Source: Bacteroidia bacterium (GTDB taxonomy: Bacteria; Bacteroidota; Bacteroidia; AKYH767-A; OLB10). Taken from it: a stretch of 64,000 nucleotides of DNA. Where the stretch lies: the NCBI GenBank assembly GCA_016788165.1, contig JAEUTH010000019.1:91113-155112 (forward strand), read 5' to 3'. The notes under the pieces are model-generated. The model did no database searches. It was not told the origin of the DNA and saw only the letters and a program-made list of their open reading frames with translations. Numbering within the stretch: position 1 is the first letter of the stretch; each line of letters starts with the position of its first letter. Below are positions 35,823 to 45,365 of this stretch, piece by piece. The translations under genes were made by a program, and so were the position numbers.

Positions 35823-36635
35823 TTAATCTTCAAACTTTTGCATCACACTGTGGCTTACGCCCGTATTTGAAAAACCGCCATCATGAAACAAATTTTGCAT
35901 GGTTACCATGCGCGTATAATCACTAAAAAGCGATATACAATATTTGGCACAATCCTGTGATGATGCATTACCTAAAGGCGAAATTTCGTTGGCGTAATTA
36001 TAAAAGGCACCAAAACCCTTAATACCACCTCCGGCCGTTGTTTTGGTTGGCGATTGTGAGATGGTGTTTATGCGCACTTTTTTTGCCACACCATAATGAT
36101 AACCAAAACTGCGCGCAATACTTTCTAAAAACGATTTGGCTTCGGCCATTTCATTGTAATCCGGAAAAGTACGTTGTGCAGCAATGTATGTTAAAGCAAC
36201 TACACTGCCCCACTCCTTAATTGCATCCAGTTTCATGCACGTTTGTAATAAGCGGTGTAACGACATGGCACTTATATCCATGGTTTTATGCATAAAATCA
36301 TAATCTAAATCAGTGTATGTTTTGCCCTTACGTACATTTAACGACATACCAACTGAATGCAAAATAAAATCAACACCACCACCAAAATGCTCCATACTTT
36401 TTGCAATTAAATTGTGCATATCGTCATTATTAGCCACATCGGCAGGTATAACCGGAGCATTAATTGCAGTAGCTAAGTTGTTTATTGCGCCCATACGCAT
36501 GGCAACCGGTGCATTGGTAAGTACTATTTGCGCACCTTCGGCATGTGCTTGCATGGCTACCTGCCAGGCTATTGAGTTTTCGTCTAAGGCGCCAAAAATG
36601 ATACCTTTTTTTCCGGATAAAATACCTTGTGCCAT
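35823..36635 (-). CDS. fabI: Enoyl-[acyl-carrier-protein] reductase (NADH)
   Basis: 270 residues, divergent SDR of fatty acid synthesis that reduces trans-2-enoyl-ACP with NADH. FabI signatures: start GKKGIIFGALDENSIAWQVA, the catalytic Tyr-x6-Lys in YNEMAEAKSFLE, RINTISQSPTKTTAGGGIKGF (substrate loop) and the closing MVTMQNLFHDGGFSNTG. FabI is the triclosan target. Single gene with an SDR downstream. Length fits. Confidence 0.95.
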   Translation of the reverse strand: MAQGILSGKKGIIFGALDENSIAWQVAMQAHAEGAQIVLTNAPVAMRMGAINNLATAINAPVIPADVANNDDMHNLIAKSMEHFGGGVDFILHSVGMSLNVRKGKTYTDLDYDFMHKTMDISAMSLHRLLQTCMKLDAIKEWGSVVALTYIAAQRTFPDYNEMAEAKSFLESIARSFGYHYGVAKKVRINTISQSPTKTTAGGGIKGFGAFYNYANEISPLGNASSQDCAKYCISLFSDYTRMVTMQNLFHDGGFSNTGVSHSVMQKFED

Positions 36636-37113
36636 AATGTAATTTTTTAGAGTAAGTTGTTATTAATATAAGTTGTTATGGTTTACTGTATGGCAACAAA
36701 CCTACACCATATAAAAACAAAACAAAATATTTTTTACTGCCCTGTTTACAATCTGATTCTAAAAAGAAACGTCAACTGTTATTCATTTTTAAAGGACTTT
36801 ACAAAAAAAATGTCTGCATAAACTATTATCCAATTTGATGTTTCAAAAATAAGATCCGGTTTTAATCATCAATTCAACTCAAATTACCTTAGTTTGAAAC
36901 AATACATGTTAGTAGCAACAGTAACAGGTATAGCAGCATTTCAATAAAATAAACATCAATAACCAACATGTCTATAATGGTGTAACCAAAAACAGTGGCC
37001 AACAAGTATATTAAAAGGCATAATGAATTCAGATGCTATCTATCCTTTTTAGGCTTGCAATTTTTTCTACATTCGCCACCCTTAAAAATTAGTTTACGAT
37101 AAAAAAAATAAAA
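36636..37113. other. 478-bp intergenic region between fabI and icd
   Basis: Divergent gap, AT-rich, without a convincing open frame or structured RNA. The only signal I can support is the icd promoter candidate near its right end. Confidence 0.6.
37046..37075 (+). promoter_or_regulatory. Candidate icd promoter (TTTTT-N17-TACATTCG)
   Basis: The -7 element TACATTCG at 37068-37075 is the same as that before bamD and the M13 peptidase gene, and is followed by GCCACC in two of the three. The -33 half is only a T run. Leader about 30 bases. Confidence 0.4.
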
Positions 37114-38379
37114 ATGGCAGCAGAAAAAATAACACAACAAAACGGAAAATTAAATGTACCCGCTAACCCAATTATTCCATTTATTGAAGGTGATGGTATT
37201 GGACCCGATATTTGGGCTGCATCTGTGCGCGTACTGGATAGTGCCGTTAGTAAAGCTTATAACGGTAACCGTAAAATTGAATGGAAAGAAGTTTTAGCAG
37301 GTGAAAAAGCATTTAACAAAACCGGAAATTGGTTGCCTGATGAAACTTTAGACATCATACGCGAATACCTAATTGCTATTAAAGGACCACTTACTACGCC
37401 TGTTGGTGGTGGTATCCGTTCACTTAATGTGGCATTACGTCAGCAATTAGATTTATATACATGTTTGCGTCCGGTACGTTGGTTTAGCGGTGTACCCTCG
37501 CCTGTTAAACATCCCGAAAAAACAGATATGGTAATTTTTCGCGAAAACACTGAAGATATTTATGCAGGCATTGAATATATGGCCGGCACTGATGATGTAA
37601 AAAAAGTAATTGCATTTTTAACCGAAACCTTGAAGGTTAAAAACATCCGCTTTCCTGAGGATAGCAGCATTGGTATAAAACCGGTTTCGATAAGTGGTAG
37701 CGAGCGTTTAATACGTGCCGCTATTCAATATGCAATAACGCATGGCAAACCATCGGTTACTTTGGTGCACAAAGGCAACATTATGAAATATACAGAAGGT
37801 GGTTTTAAAAAATGGGGTTACGAGTTAGCGCAGCGCGAGTTTGGTGATAAGGTTTTTACATGGGCACAGTACGATGTTATTGCCGAAAAGGAAGGAAAAG
37901 CTCAAGCAGATGCAACTATGAAAGCAGCTTTGGCATCAGGCAAAATATTAATTAAAGATTCGATTGCTGATGCATTTTTACAACAAATATTGTTACGTCC
38001 TGACGAGTATTCGGTTATAGCCACACTAAACTTAAATGGCGATTATATAAGTGATGCATTAGCTGCTTGCGTTGGCGGAATTGGTATTGCACCCGGTGCA
38101 AATATTAATTACGTAAGTGGTCATGCCATTTTTGAAGCTACACATGGCACAGCACCTAAATATGCTGGTTTAGACAAAGTAAACCCGGGCTCGGTAATAT
38201 TATCGGGGGCTATGTTATTAGAGCATTTAGGATGGATAGAAGCTGCACAACTTATATATAAAGGCATTGAAGCTGCCATTGCTGATAAAATTGTTACATA
38301 TGATTTTGCGCGCTTAATGGAAGGCGCAACCGAAGTTAAATGTTCGGCTTTTGGCGATGCTGTTATAGCACGTATGTAA
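37114..38379 (+). CDS. icd: NADP-dependent isocitrate dehydrogenase
   Basis: 421 residues, close in length to E. coli Icd (416). Converts isocitrate to 2-oxoglutarate with CO2 and NADPH in the TCA cycle. Motifs: [34 protein letters not shown] with the substrate-binding Ser, [51 protein letters not shown] with metal-ligand Asp, and [11 protein letters not shown] near the coenzyme site, which has features of the NADP type. Preceded by a long gap with its own promoter; a hairpin separates it from the GH3 gene. Confidence 0.95.
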   Translation: MAAEKITQQNGKLNVPANPIIPFIEGDGIGPDIWAASVRVLDSAVSKAYNGNRKIEWKEVLAGEKAFNKTGNWLPDETLDIIREYLIAIKGPLTTPVGGGIRSLNVALRQQLDLYTCLRPVRWFSGVPSPVKHPEKTDMVIFRENTEDIYAGIEYMAGTDDVKKVIAFLTETLKVKNIRFPEDSSIGIKPVSISGSERLIRAAIQYAITHGKPSVTLVHKGNIMKYTEGGFKKWGYELAQREFGDKVFTWAQYDVIAEKEGKAQADATMKAALASGKILIKDSIADAFLQQILLRPDEYSVIATLNLNGDYISDALAACVGGIGIAPGANINYVSGHAIFEATHGTAPKYAGLDKVNPGSVILSGAMLLEHLGWIEAAQLIYKGIEAAIADKIVTYDFARLMEGATEVKCSAFGDAVIARM

Positions 38380-38392
38380 TAAATACAGATGC

Positions 38393-38430
38393 ACCGGTAT
38401 TGAACTTTTATCAATACCGGTAAGTTTTAT
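38393..38430 (+). terminator. Hairpin after icd, weak terminator or attenuator
   Basis: Perfect 11-bp stem ACCGGTATTGA / TCAATACCGGT with a 7-base loop (38393-38421), followed only by AAGTTTTATCAT. The T run is short, so some read-through into the GH3 gene is likely. Confidence 0.6.
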
Positions 38431-38465
38431 CATATTTGTTTTGTGTTTTTAAATGCACTTGCCAC

Positions 38466-39992
38466 ATGCAATTATTAGGTACTATTTTAAAAAAAGGTTT
38501 TGAATTGCGCGGGCGTGTTTTGCCTGCACCAAATAAGCCTATACACTTACAAAGAAAAGTATTACAAAAACTGCTGCGCAAATCACAGTTTACCATGTTT
38601 GGCGAGCATTACCATTTCAGGGCAATTTTAAACAGCCGCCATTTTGTAAAAACGTTTCAACAAAGTGTTCCGATACACGATTATAACAGCATTTTTTCGC
38701 AATGGTGGAATAAATGCCTGCACTATGAAGAAAATGTATGTTGGCCTGGCCAGGTAAAATATTTTGCCTTAAGTTCAGGCACATCAGAAAGTTCGAGTAA
38801 GCATATACCTGTTACCAGCGACTTGCTTAAAAGCATAAAAAAAACATCGCTGCGCCAGTTTTTTTCGATGGCTAACTATGACATACCTGAAAAAAATTAC
38901 CAGAAAGGAATTTTAGCTTTAGGTGGCAGTACGCAATTAAAAAATCGCGGCAGTTATTATGAAGGCGATTTAAGTGGTATAACCATTAAAAATATTCCAT
39001 TTTGGTTTCAGCACTTTTACCGTCCGGGTAAGCGTATCAGCAAACATACTGATTGGGCTATAAAACTAGAAGAAATTACCGAAATGGCACCCCAATGGGA
39101 TATAGGTACCATTGTAGGTGTACCTGCCTGGCTGCAAATGCTGCTCGAAAAAATTATTGATCGTTACCAGCTAAAAAACATACACGATATATGGCCTAAC
39201 CTGAGTTTATTTGTTCATGGTGGTGTAGCTTTTGAGCCTTACAAAAAAAGTTTTTTGCCTTTGTTAGGAAAGCCCATCAATTATATGGAAACCTATTTGG
39301 CATCGGAAGGATTTATAGCACTGCAAGAATACCCCGATCAAGGCATGAATCTGGTTTTAAACAACGGCTTGTTTTTTGAGTTTATACCCTTTAACGATTT
39401 AAATTTTACGGCCGATGGCGATTTAAAAGGCAAACCACAAACGCTGCTCATTAACGAAGTTGAAGAAGATGTAGAGTATGCACTGTTGTTATCCAGCAAT
39501 GCAGGCGCATGGCGTTATCTTATAGGTGATGTAATTAAATTTACAAACAAGCAACGATGTGAAATTGCAATTATAGGTCGTACCAAACATTACCTGAGCC
39601 TTTGTGGCGAACATTTATCAGTTGATAATATGAATAAAGCAATTGAAATGGTAAGCGAAGAACTTAATATTTCGATTCCTGAATATACTGTTGCCGGTAT
39701 TCCCTATGAAAGTCTTTTTGCCCATAAATGGTTTATGGGTTGTGATGATAAGGTGCAGCCGGATGTACTGCGTCAACTACTTGATGAAAAATTAAAAGTA
39801 CTTAATGACGATTACCGTGTTGAGCGTACCTCTGCTTTAAAAGAAGTAATAGTAGAAGTATTGCCTACTTCCGTATTTTTAGACTGGATGTCGGCACGGG
39901 GCAAGGTGGGTGCTTCGCACAAGTTTCCGAGGGTTATGAAAAAACAAATCATCCAAGAGTGGGAAACACATATCCAACGCTATAAAGTATAA
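38466..39992 (+). CDS. GH3 auxin-responsive-promoter family protein (acyl-adenylate amido synthetase fold)
   Basis: About 508 residues from ATG 38466 (MQLLGTILKKGFELRG); ten earlier codons are open but not family-like. Matches bacterial GH3 proteins: FALSSGTSESSSKHIPVT (P-loop-like ATP motif), HGGVAFEPYKK, METYLASEGFIA, and the late YRYLIGD-type motif WRYLIGDVIKFT. Plant GH3 enzymes conjugate amino acids to acyl acids (jasmonate, auxin) through an acyl-adenylate. Bacterial substrates are largely unknown. A LysE-type exporter starts 2 bp after the stop, so the two are co-transcribed. Confidence 0.85.
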   Translation: MQLLGTILKKGFELRGRVLPAPNKPIHLQRKVLQKLLRKSQFTMFGEHYHFRAILNSRHFVKTFQQSVPIHDYNSIFSQWWNKCLHYEENVCWPGQVKYFALSSGTSESSSKHIPVTSDLLKSIKKTSLRQFFSMANYDIPEKNYQKGILALGGSTQLKNRGSYYEGDLSGITIKNIPFWFQHFYRPGKRISKHTDWAIKLEEITEMAPQWDIGTIVGVPAWLQMLLEKIIDRYQLKNIHDIWPNLSLFVHGGVAFEPYKKSFLPLLGKPINYMETYLASEGFIALQEYPDQGMNLVLNNGLFFEFIPFNDLNFTADGDLKGKPQTLLINEVEEDVEYALLLSSNAGAWRYLIGDVIKFTNKQRCEIAIIGRTKHYLSLCGEHLSVDNMNKAIEMVSEELNISIPEYTVAGIPYESLFAHKWFMGCDDKVQPDVLRQLLDEKLKVLNDDYRVERTSALKEVIVEVLPTSVFLDWMSARGKVGASHKFPRVMKKQIIQEWETHIQRYKV

Positions 39993-39994
39993 AT

Positions 39995-40606
39995 ATGCTA
40001 TCGGCCATAAGCGATGGATTTTTTGTAGGGGTAGCACTGGCCTTTTTAATTGGCCCTGTATTTTTCATGCTCATTCAAACCAGTATTGAGCATGGCTTAA
40101 GGCAAGCTATTGCTTTGGCATTTGGCGTATTGGTAAGCGATGCCTTATTTATTTTAATTGCCGAGTTAGGCAGTAATATTTTTTTTAACAATAATATGGT
40201 AGCCGGTTATGTTGGGTATATAGGTGGCGTTATATTAATTGCATTTGGCGCAGTAAACTTTTATAAAAAACCATCTCAAACGCATGTATCAGTGCAAAGC
40301 AAAACCGATGTGCTAAAAACCATTATAAAAGGTTTTGCTATGAATTCGTTTAACCCTTTTGTTTTAATTTTTTGGTTAGGCGTAGCAGGCTCGTTGGCAG
40401 GTAAAAGTTACGAGTCGAACATGCATGTTGTTTTTTACGCAAGTGTTTTAACAACCGTTTTTGGCACCGATATTTTAAAGAGTTATTTGGCAACCAAATT
40501 ACAGCGTTTGTTAACTGCAACCGTACTAGTTTGGATGAACCGTATTTCGGGCGTAGCATTAGTTTTGTTTGGCATGCGCATAATTTACAAAAGCTGGTTA
40601 CTTTAA
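39995..40606 (+). CDS. LysE/RhtB-type amino acid or metabolite exporter
   Basis: 203 residues with about six membrane segments: AISDGFFVGVALAFLIGPVFFMLI at the N-terminus, the family GLRQAIALAFGVLVSDALFILIAELG, and FAMNSFNPFVLIFWLGVAG where N-P in a helix is typical. LysE-type carriers export amino acids or related compounds. Its start 2 bp after the GH3 stop suggests translational coupling and perhaps export of the GH3 product (inference). Its stop overlaps that of the convergent response regulator by 4 bp. Confidence 0.83.
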   Translation: MLSAISDGFFVGVALAFLIGPVFFMLIQTSIEHGLRQAIALAFGVLVSDALFILIAELGSNIFFNNNMVAGYVGYIGGVILIAFGAVNFYKKPSQTHVSVQSKTDVLKTIIKGFAMNSFNPFVLIFWLGVAGSLAGKSYESNMHVVFYASVLTTVFGTDILKSYLATKLQRLLTATVLVWMNRISGVALVLFGMRIIYKSWLL

Positions 40607-41241
40607 AATAATGAATGATTGCGCACTTTGGCTACTGCTTCGGTTGCTGAGTGCACATGTAATTTTTCATAAATATTTTTACAGTGTGAATTAACCGTGT
40701 TGTAACTGATACTGCACTGCTCGGCAATCATCTTATAACTTAAACCTTTCATAAGCATACCCAGTATATCAATTTCGCGTTGGGTTAAATCAAAATCTTT
40801 AACGCCTTTATGTAATGGCTGTTTCTGAAACATCTCTAATACCTTACGTGCAACGGTTGCCGTCATGGGTGCGCCACCTTCGGTTACATCTCTAATACCA
40901 TCAATTAAGCGTTGGGGTGGTGTTTTCTTTAAAAAATAGCCATTGGCTCCGGCATGTACGGCATCAAAAATTTTGTCGTCATCTTCAAATACGGTTTGCA
41001 TAATTATCAGCACATCCGGAAACTGTTTATGTATCAGTTTTAAGCCCTCGATACCATTTACGCCCGGCATATCAATATCCATCAATACCACATGCGGGTT
41101 GGTTGTTGTTACATCTTTAATAACCTGCTTGCAGTTATCAAATGTACCCACACATTCCATATCGGAACTTGAATCAATCAGCAGTCGTAAAGCTTCTTGC
41201 CGTGCTTTGTTATCATCAAATACAATAACTCTAATTTTCAT
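40603..41241 (-). CDS. NarL/FixJ-type response regulator
   Basis: 212 residues. Receiver domain about 1-125 with acidic pair DD (9-10), phospho-acceptor D55 in VVLMDIDMPGVNG, and K105-type Lys in GYFLKKTPP. LuxR-type helix-turn-helix about 148-205 (TQREIDILGMLMKGLSYKMIAEQCSISYNTVNSH). Cytoplasmic DNA-binding regulator. It follows the sensor kinase by 30 bp on the same strand and is evidently its partner. Target genes are not known. Confidence 0.93.
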   Translation of the reverse strand: MKIRVIVFDDNKARQEALRLLIDSSSDMECVGTFDNCKQVIKDVTTTNPHVVLMDIDMPGVNGIEGLKLIHKQFPDVLIIMQTVFEDDDKIFDAVHAGANGYFLKKTPPQRLIDGIRDVTEGGAPMTATVARKVLEMFQKQPLHKGVKDFDLTQREIDILGMLMKGLSYKMIAEQCSISYNTVNSHCKNIYEKLHVHSATEAVAKVRNHSLF

Positions 41242-41271
41242 AATTCAACCGTTTTAAGTTTGTATAAATTA

Positions 41272-44200
41272 CTACCAGCTATGTTTCAATTGAAACATCA
41301 GAACCATAACGGTGCCTTGTCCCGGTGCCGACTTTAAAGTGAGTTCGCCTTGCAGTAAAGCTGCTCTGTTTTGCATATTAATTAATCCATTACCACCATT
41401 ACTCGACAGTACTTTCGATAATTCCTTGTCCGTCATTTCAAAACCAATACCATCATCTTTAATTCTTAATAAAACCAAAGTGTTTAGCAGCTTTAATTCA
41501 ATCCATACATTTTGGCATTTGGCATACTTTAAAATATTATTTAAAGCTTCCTTATAAATCAGATAAAAATTTCTGCGCTCGTCCATTTGCAGCTTTTCTG
41601 CATAAAGCTTCTCGTCAAAATTAATATGTAAGATGCACTTTTCGTCTAACAGGTTTACTGCATGTTCGCGCATACGTGCAAAAATGTTTTCAAACTTATC
41701 GTTATTGGTGGTAATCATCCACACAATATCATTCATAGCTTCTAACGATGACTGTGCATAGAAGCCCATTTTTTGCAGCAAAGGTTCCACCTCTGTTTGC
41801 TTGTTCTTTTGCATTGCCACATCGTTATAAATGGTAATGCTGCTTAAGTTACTTCCTACTTCGTCATGTAAATCGCGGGCAATTCTATTACGCACATTGG
41901 CAATTTCCAATGCACGGTAAAATCTGAATTTATAAAGGAAAAAGCCGAGTGCGGCTACTATTGAAACTACTATGGCGGCAAACCACCACGTACTGTACCA
42001 TGGTGCTAAAATTTTAATTGTTACGGTTTGGCTTGTTGCACTCCAAATGCCATCAATATTGGTTCCTTTAACTGTAAAGGTATAAGTGCCGGGGTCTAAA
42101 TTTGTGTAAGTTGCTAAACGCACACTGCCCGATTGAACCCAATCTTTATCAAAACCATCTAATTTATATTGGTATTTGTTTTTGGTGGATGCTATATAAT
42201 CCGTTGTAGCAAATTCGAAAGTAATTATGTTGTTATCGGGCGTTAATTTAACTTCGTTTGTAAGATATGCCGGGCTTGATAAAATTAAACTTTTATGGAA
42301 CGACAGAGGTTTTTTATTGTTGATATAAATGGCCGTTATTAATAACTGTGGTTGGGTTTTTAGTGGTTTAATTTGAGCCGGATAGAAATAATTTAATCCA
42401 TTTATACCACCAAAAAACAAACAACCATCAGCCGTTTTGCAATATGCAAAACGATTAAACTCATTGCTTTGTAATCCATCTTTTGCCTGGTAGTTATTAA
42501 ACAAACCGGAGTTCGGATTAAAACATGCCAAACCTAAATTGGTGCTTAGCCACAGGTTATTATTTTCATCGCTTAGTATGCCATAAACAACGTCATTAGG
42601 CAAACCATTTTTAGTATTAAAAATTTTGCATTGTCCGGTTTCGATATCAAATTTATTTAAGCCACCCCCATTGGTACCTAACCACAAATATTTTTCAGGG
42701 TGTACCGCATCAGCACAAATACTATAAACCATATCTACGCTTAACGATTGCAAGTTTCCTTTTTGATTGTGATAGTGTTGCCATTTATTTTTTACAATAT
42801 CAAGTGCAAATAACCCTTGAGCTGTAGCCAGCCAAAAAATACCATTAGGTGCACGGTATATATGCTGCAAAAAATTATATGGCATTTGACTAATTTTTAC
42901 AGGATATGGATAGTTGGTAAAAGTTTCGGTTCGTGGATTAAATACACTAAAACTGTGGGGTGTGCCTATGTACACCATACTATCTGATAAAAACACCGGA
43001 AAATTTTCAACGCTGCCGTTATTATATTGTTTTACTTTTTTTGTTCGGAGATCAATTTTGGTAAGCTTTCCTTTTGATAGCCAAACAATGTTGGTATCTT
43101 CAAAAACCGCTGAGGTAGAAATTCCAAAATTTTTAAAATCAACCTCATTAATAAAAGTACTGTCAGGTATGGTTTCTATTTTTTTGCCGGCAATATTAAA
43201 AGTACTTAAAAATGAAAATGCCTTTGTTATTACAACCTTATTACCGGGTGCTGCCGACATAAATCCCATGCTACCTGCGGCAATAAAATTAAATTGCTCG
43301 ATTCGCGGATGATATTTTAAAATACCGTAGCCCTTGGTGCCTATCCAAATTAAACCACTGTTATCGCAATAAACATTGCTTGTATTTTGAAGCGATTGCT
43401 GCTTATGACTATCAGAAGCTGTAATGTTGGTTATGATTTGCTGTGGCACATTGTACTTTAGTAATACATTACTTTCCACATACCATATTTGTTCTGTTTT
43501 ATCAATATATGCCTGTCTTTCAAAATTGCCATAAGTAACCATGGGCGACTTTAAATAGTTTCTTTTTCCAGAATTTAAATCTAATTGTGTGATGCCTTGC
43601 CGATACAAGAAATAAAGTTTTTGATTAAGGGTATCCTCAACAAAAATATTTACCGGCCTTTTATTGCTAACCTTTAATGAATCTCCAAAAAATGAGCGTG
43701 GTAATTTATTAATAACCGGTTTGTTGTTTTTACGGGGCACTATCTGATAAAGCGCATCGCTTAATACCGATACCCAAATTTGGCTCTTACTATCTATATG
43801 CAGATTTACCTCGTTTTTAAAATAACAAGTTGATAAAAAGTTTGATTGGCCATTGGTTATCGTTTCATGCCACTGCGTTAATCCATTATACGTTGCCACC
43901 CATATATCACCATAAATATCCTGCCCGATTGAAGTTACCAGGCCGTTTGCACATGTAAGCTGACTATTGATTTTAGGAGTTAAATTGGTAAAGCGTTCTG
44001 TATTGCGGCTAAATATTGAAAGGCCGCTGCCTGTACCAACCCACAATCTGCGTTGCCTGTCTTCAAAAATATAGGTAACCATATTGTCACATATACTGTT
44101 GCTATCGGATATATCATGCTTGTAAACCACAAATTCATAACCATCGTATCTGTTTAAGCCATCTTTGGTGGCAAACCACATAAAGCCATAACTATCGCGC

Positions 44201-44355
44201 ATAATGCAGTTAATCATTCCCTGCGATAAACCATCATCAATAGTTATTGCATCAAATTGCAATACCTGCTTGGTTTGTGCAATACTTGCAAAATAACTAC
44301 AAGTTAAAAGCAGAATAAATATTGTACGTATAAGTACTTTAGTGAGCGGATACAT
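41272..44355 (-). CDS. Two-component sensor histidine kinase with periplasmic beta-propeller
   Basis: About 1027 residues from the ATG at 44353-44355 (MYPLTKVLIRTIFILLLTCSYFASIAQ, a signal peptide); the frame continues 19 codons upstream into the preceding gene. Periplasmic part: repeated Reg_prop motifs (GLSQGMINCIMRDSYGFMWF, LWVGTGSGLSIF, NLWLSTNLGLACF) giving two seven-bladed propellers, then a Y_Y_Y domain (YQYKLDGFDKDWV). One membrane helix near 783-805. Cytoplasmic HisKA_3 with phospho-acceptor H830 (RDLHDEVGSN) and an HATPase domain (NGLINMQNRA). Unlike HTCS hybrids it has no fused receiver; the regulator is the next gene. Ligand unknown; propeller sensors often sense glycans. Confidence 0.9.
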   Translation of the reverse strand: MYPLTKVLIRTIFILLLTCSYFASIAQTKQVLQFDAITIDDGLSQGMINCIMRDSYGFMWFATKDGLNRYDGYEFVVYKHDISDSNSICDNMVTYIFEDRQRRLWVGTGSGLSIFSRNTERFTNLTPKINSQLTCANGLVTSIGQDIYGDIWVATYNGLTQWHETITNGQSNFLSTCYFKNEVNLHIDSKSQIWVSVLSDALYQIVPRKNNKPVINKLPRSFFGDSLKVSNKRPVNIFVEDTLNQKLYFLYRQGITQLDLNSGKRNYLKSPMVTYGNFERQAYIDKTEQIWYVESNVLLKYNVPQQIITNITASDSHKQQSLQNTSNVYCDNSGLIWIGTKGYGILKYHPRIEQFNFIAAGSMGFMSAAPGNKVVITKAFSFLSTFNIAGKKIETIPDSTFINEVDFKNFGISTSAVFEDTNIVWLSKGKLTKIDLRTKKVKQYNNGSVENFPVFLSDSMVYIGTPHSFSVFNPRTETFTNYPYPVKISQMPYNFLQHIYRAPNGIFWLATAQGLFALDIVKNKWQHYHNQKGNLQSLSVDMVYSICADAVHPEKYLWLGTNGGGLNKFDIETGQCKIFNTKNGLPNDVVYGILSDENNNLWLSTNLGLACFNPNSGLFNNYQAKDGLQSNEFNRFAYCKTADGCLFFGGINGLNYFYPAQIKPLKTQPQLLITAIYINNKKPLSFHKSLILSSPAYLTNEVKLTPDNNIITFEFATTDYIASTKNKYQYKLDGFDKDWVQSGSVRLATYTNLDPGTYTFTVKGTNIDGIWSATSQTVTIKILAPWYSTWWFAAIVVSIVAALGFFLYKFRFYRALEIANVRNRIARDLHDEVGSNLSSITIYNDVAMQKNKQTEVEPLLQKMGFYAQSSLEAMNDIVWMITTNNDKFENIFARMREHAVNLLDEKCILHINFDEKLYAEKLQMDERRNFYLIYKEALNNILKYAKCQNVWIELKLLNTLVLLRIKDDGIGFEMTDKELSKVLSSNGGNGLINMQNRAALLQGELTLKSAPGQGTVMVLMFQLKHSW

Positions 44356-44402
44356 ACGCAAACAATGTATGCATGCAAAAAAAATAATTTGTTGATGCAG
44401 CT

Positions 44403-45281
44403 TTACAAACAAGCCAACATTTTTTCGAGTTCGGCAACTTTTTCGGTATTGCCCGATTTGTGGTATGAAAAAATCAGGTTACGAATCATACGTTTTATAA
44501 TATCCAAATTGCTGCAAGGCTCGTAATAAGCCGGTTGCACAGGCATTTTAAGTTTACCTAAAAAGTCATCTATTTCATTGCGGTTAAAAATGTTGCCACG
44601 GCTAAAAGGATTTATATAAAAGAGTGCTTTCGTTTCATGATCATTAATGGCTTCTTTCAGAATATCTGATTCATCCATATAAGCTAACACAAAGTGTTCG
44701 GGTAGGTTTACGCCATAAACAGGCATATCTAACTGCTGTGCCAAGTACATGTAAATAACAGATAATAAAAGCGGATTGCCTTTTTTGTTTTCGAGCACTA
44801 GGTGCAAGTATGAATTTGCCGGTGCATGATAATTACCTGTATTACCTTTAAACAAATAGGTATCGAATAAAACCTGATTCATTACATTAACTTTTTCTAA
44901 TGAAGTTAAATCTTCGTTTAGTTCGAGCCAGATACTACGCTTTAGTTTATTGAGTGTTGCATATACATCCGTTTCATTTAAATCGGGGTATTGATGCTTG
45001 GCTACTATAAGTGCTCCGGCAATTATATCGTGTTGCTGTAGTACCGACCAAAGTTTTAGTTCGTCAACTAAATTATTTATATGGATTTCATGTATCAGTT
45101 CCTCTATACGTTGTTGCAGTATGGGGTGAAATGATTTACTCCAGGCATCTTCCAAATCGGGAATAATGCTTTTGCCTAACGTGCGTATTTTATCCGAAAC
45201 AAGTTCAAAAATAGCTGCATCATCATCTTCTAATAACTGAATTAATGCTTTTAAATCGGCCGGTTTTGTATCCATAAACAA
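44403..45281 (-). CDS. SirB1/transglutaminase-like family protein
   Basis: 292 residues. N-terminal helical part (ALIQLLEDDDAAIFELVSDKI) then a Transglut_core2-type domain. The diagnostic stretch is NKKGNPLLLSVIYMYLAQQL ... YGVNLPEHFVLAY at about residues 165-205, the bacterial SirB1-like pattern. The usual transglutaminase Cys is not evident there (GNPLLLS), so it may be a non-catalytic binding protein. Function unknown. It precedes the sensor kinase by 47 bp on the same strand and may be co-transcribed. An ATG at codon 3 (MDTKPADLK) is an alternative start. Confidence 0.75.
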   Translation of the reverse strand: MFMDTKPADLKALIQLLEDDDAAIFELVSDKIRTLGKSIIPDLEDAWSKSFHPILQQRIEELIHEIHINNLVDELKLWSVLQQHDIIAGALIVAKHQYPDLNETDVYATLNKLKRSIWLELNEDLTSLEKVNVMNQVLFDTYLFKGNTGNYHAPANSYLHLVLENKKGNPLLLSVIYMYLAQQLDMPVYGVNLPEHFVLAYMDESDILKEAINDHETKALFYINPFSRGNIFNRNEIDDFLGKLKMPVQPAYYEPCSNLDIIKRMIRNLIFSYHKSGNTEKVAELEKMLACL

Positions 45282-45365
45282 TAACTGTTGTGCAAAATTA
45301 ACCGTCAGACACCCAGTTGCAGGCTAAGCTGTATTAACTTATTGACTATGCTTTGTTAAATGTTT

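Noticed and set aside
44356..44412. Longer N-terminus for the sensor kinase overlapping the transglutaminase-like gene
   Set aside because: The internal ATG at 44355 gives a clean signal peptide.
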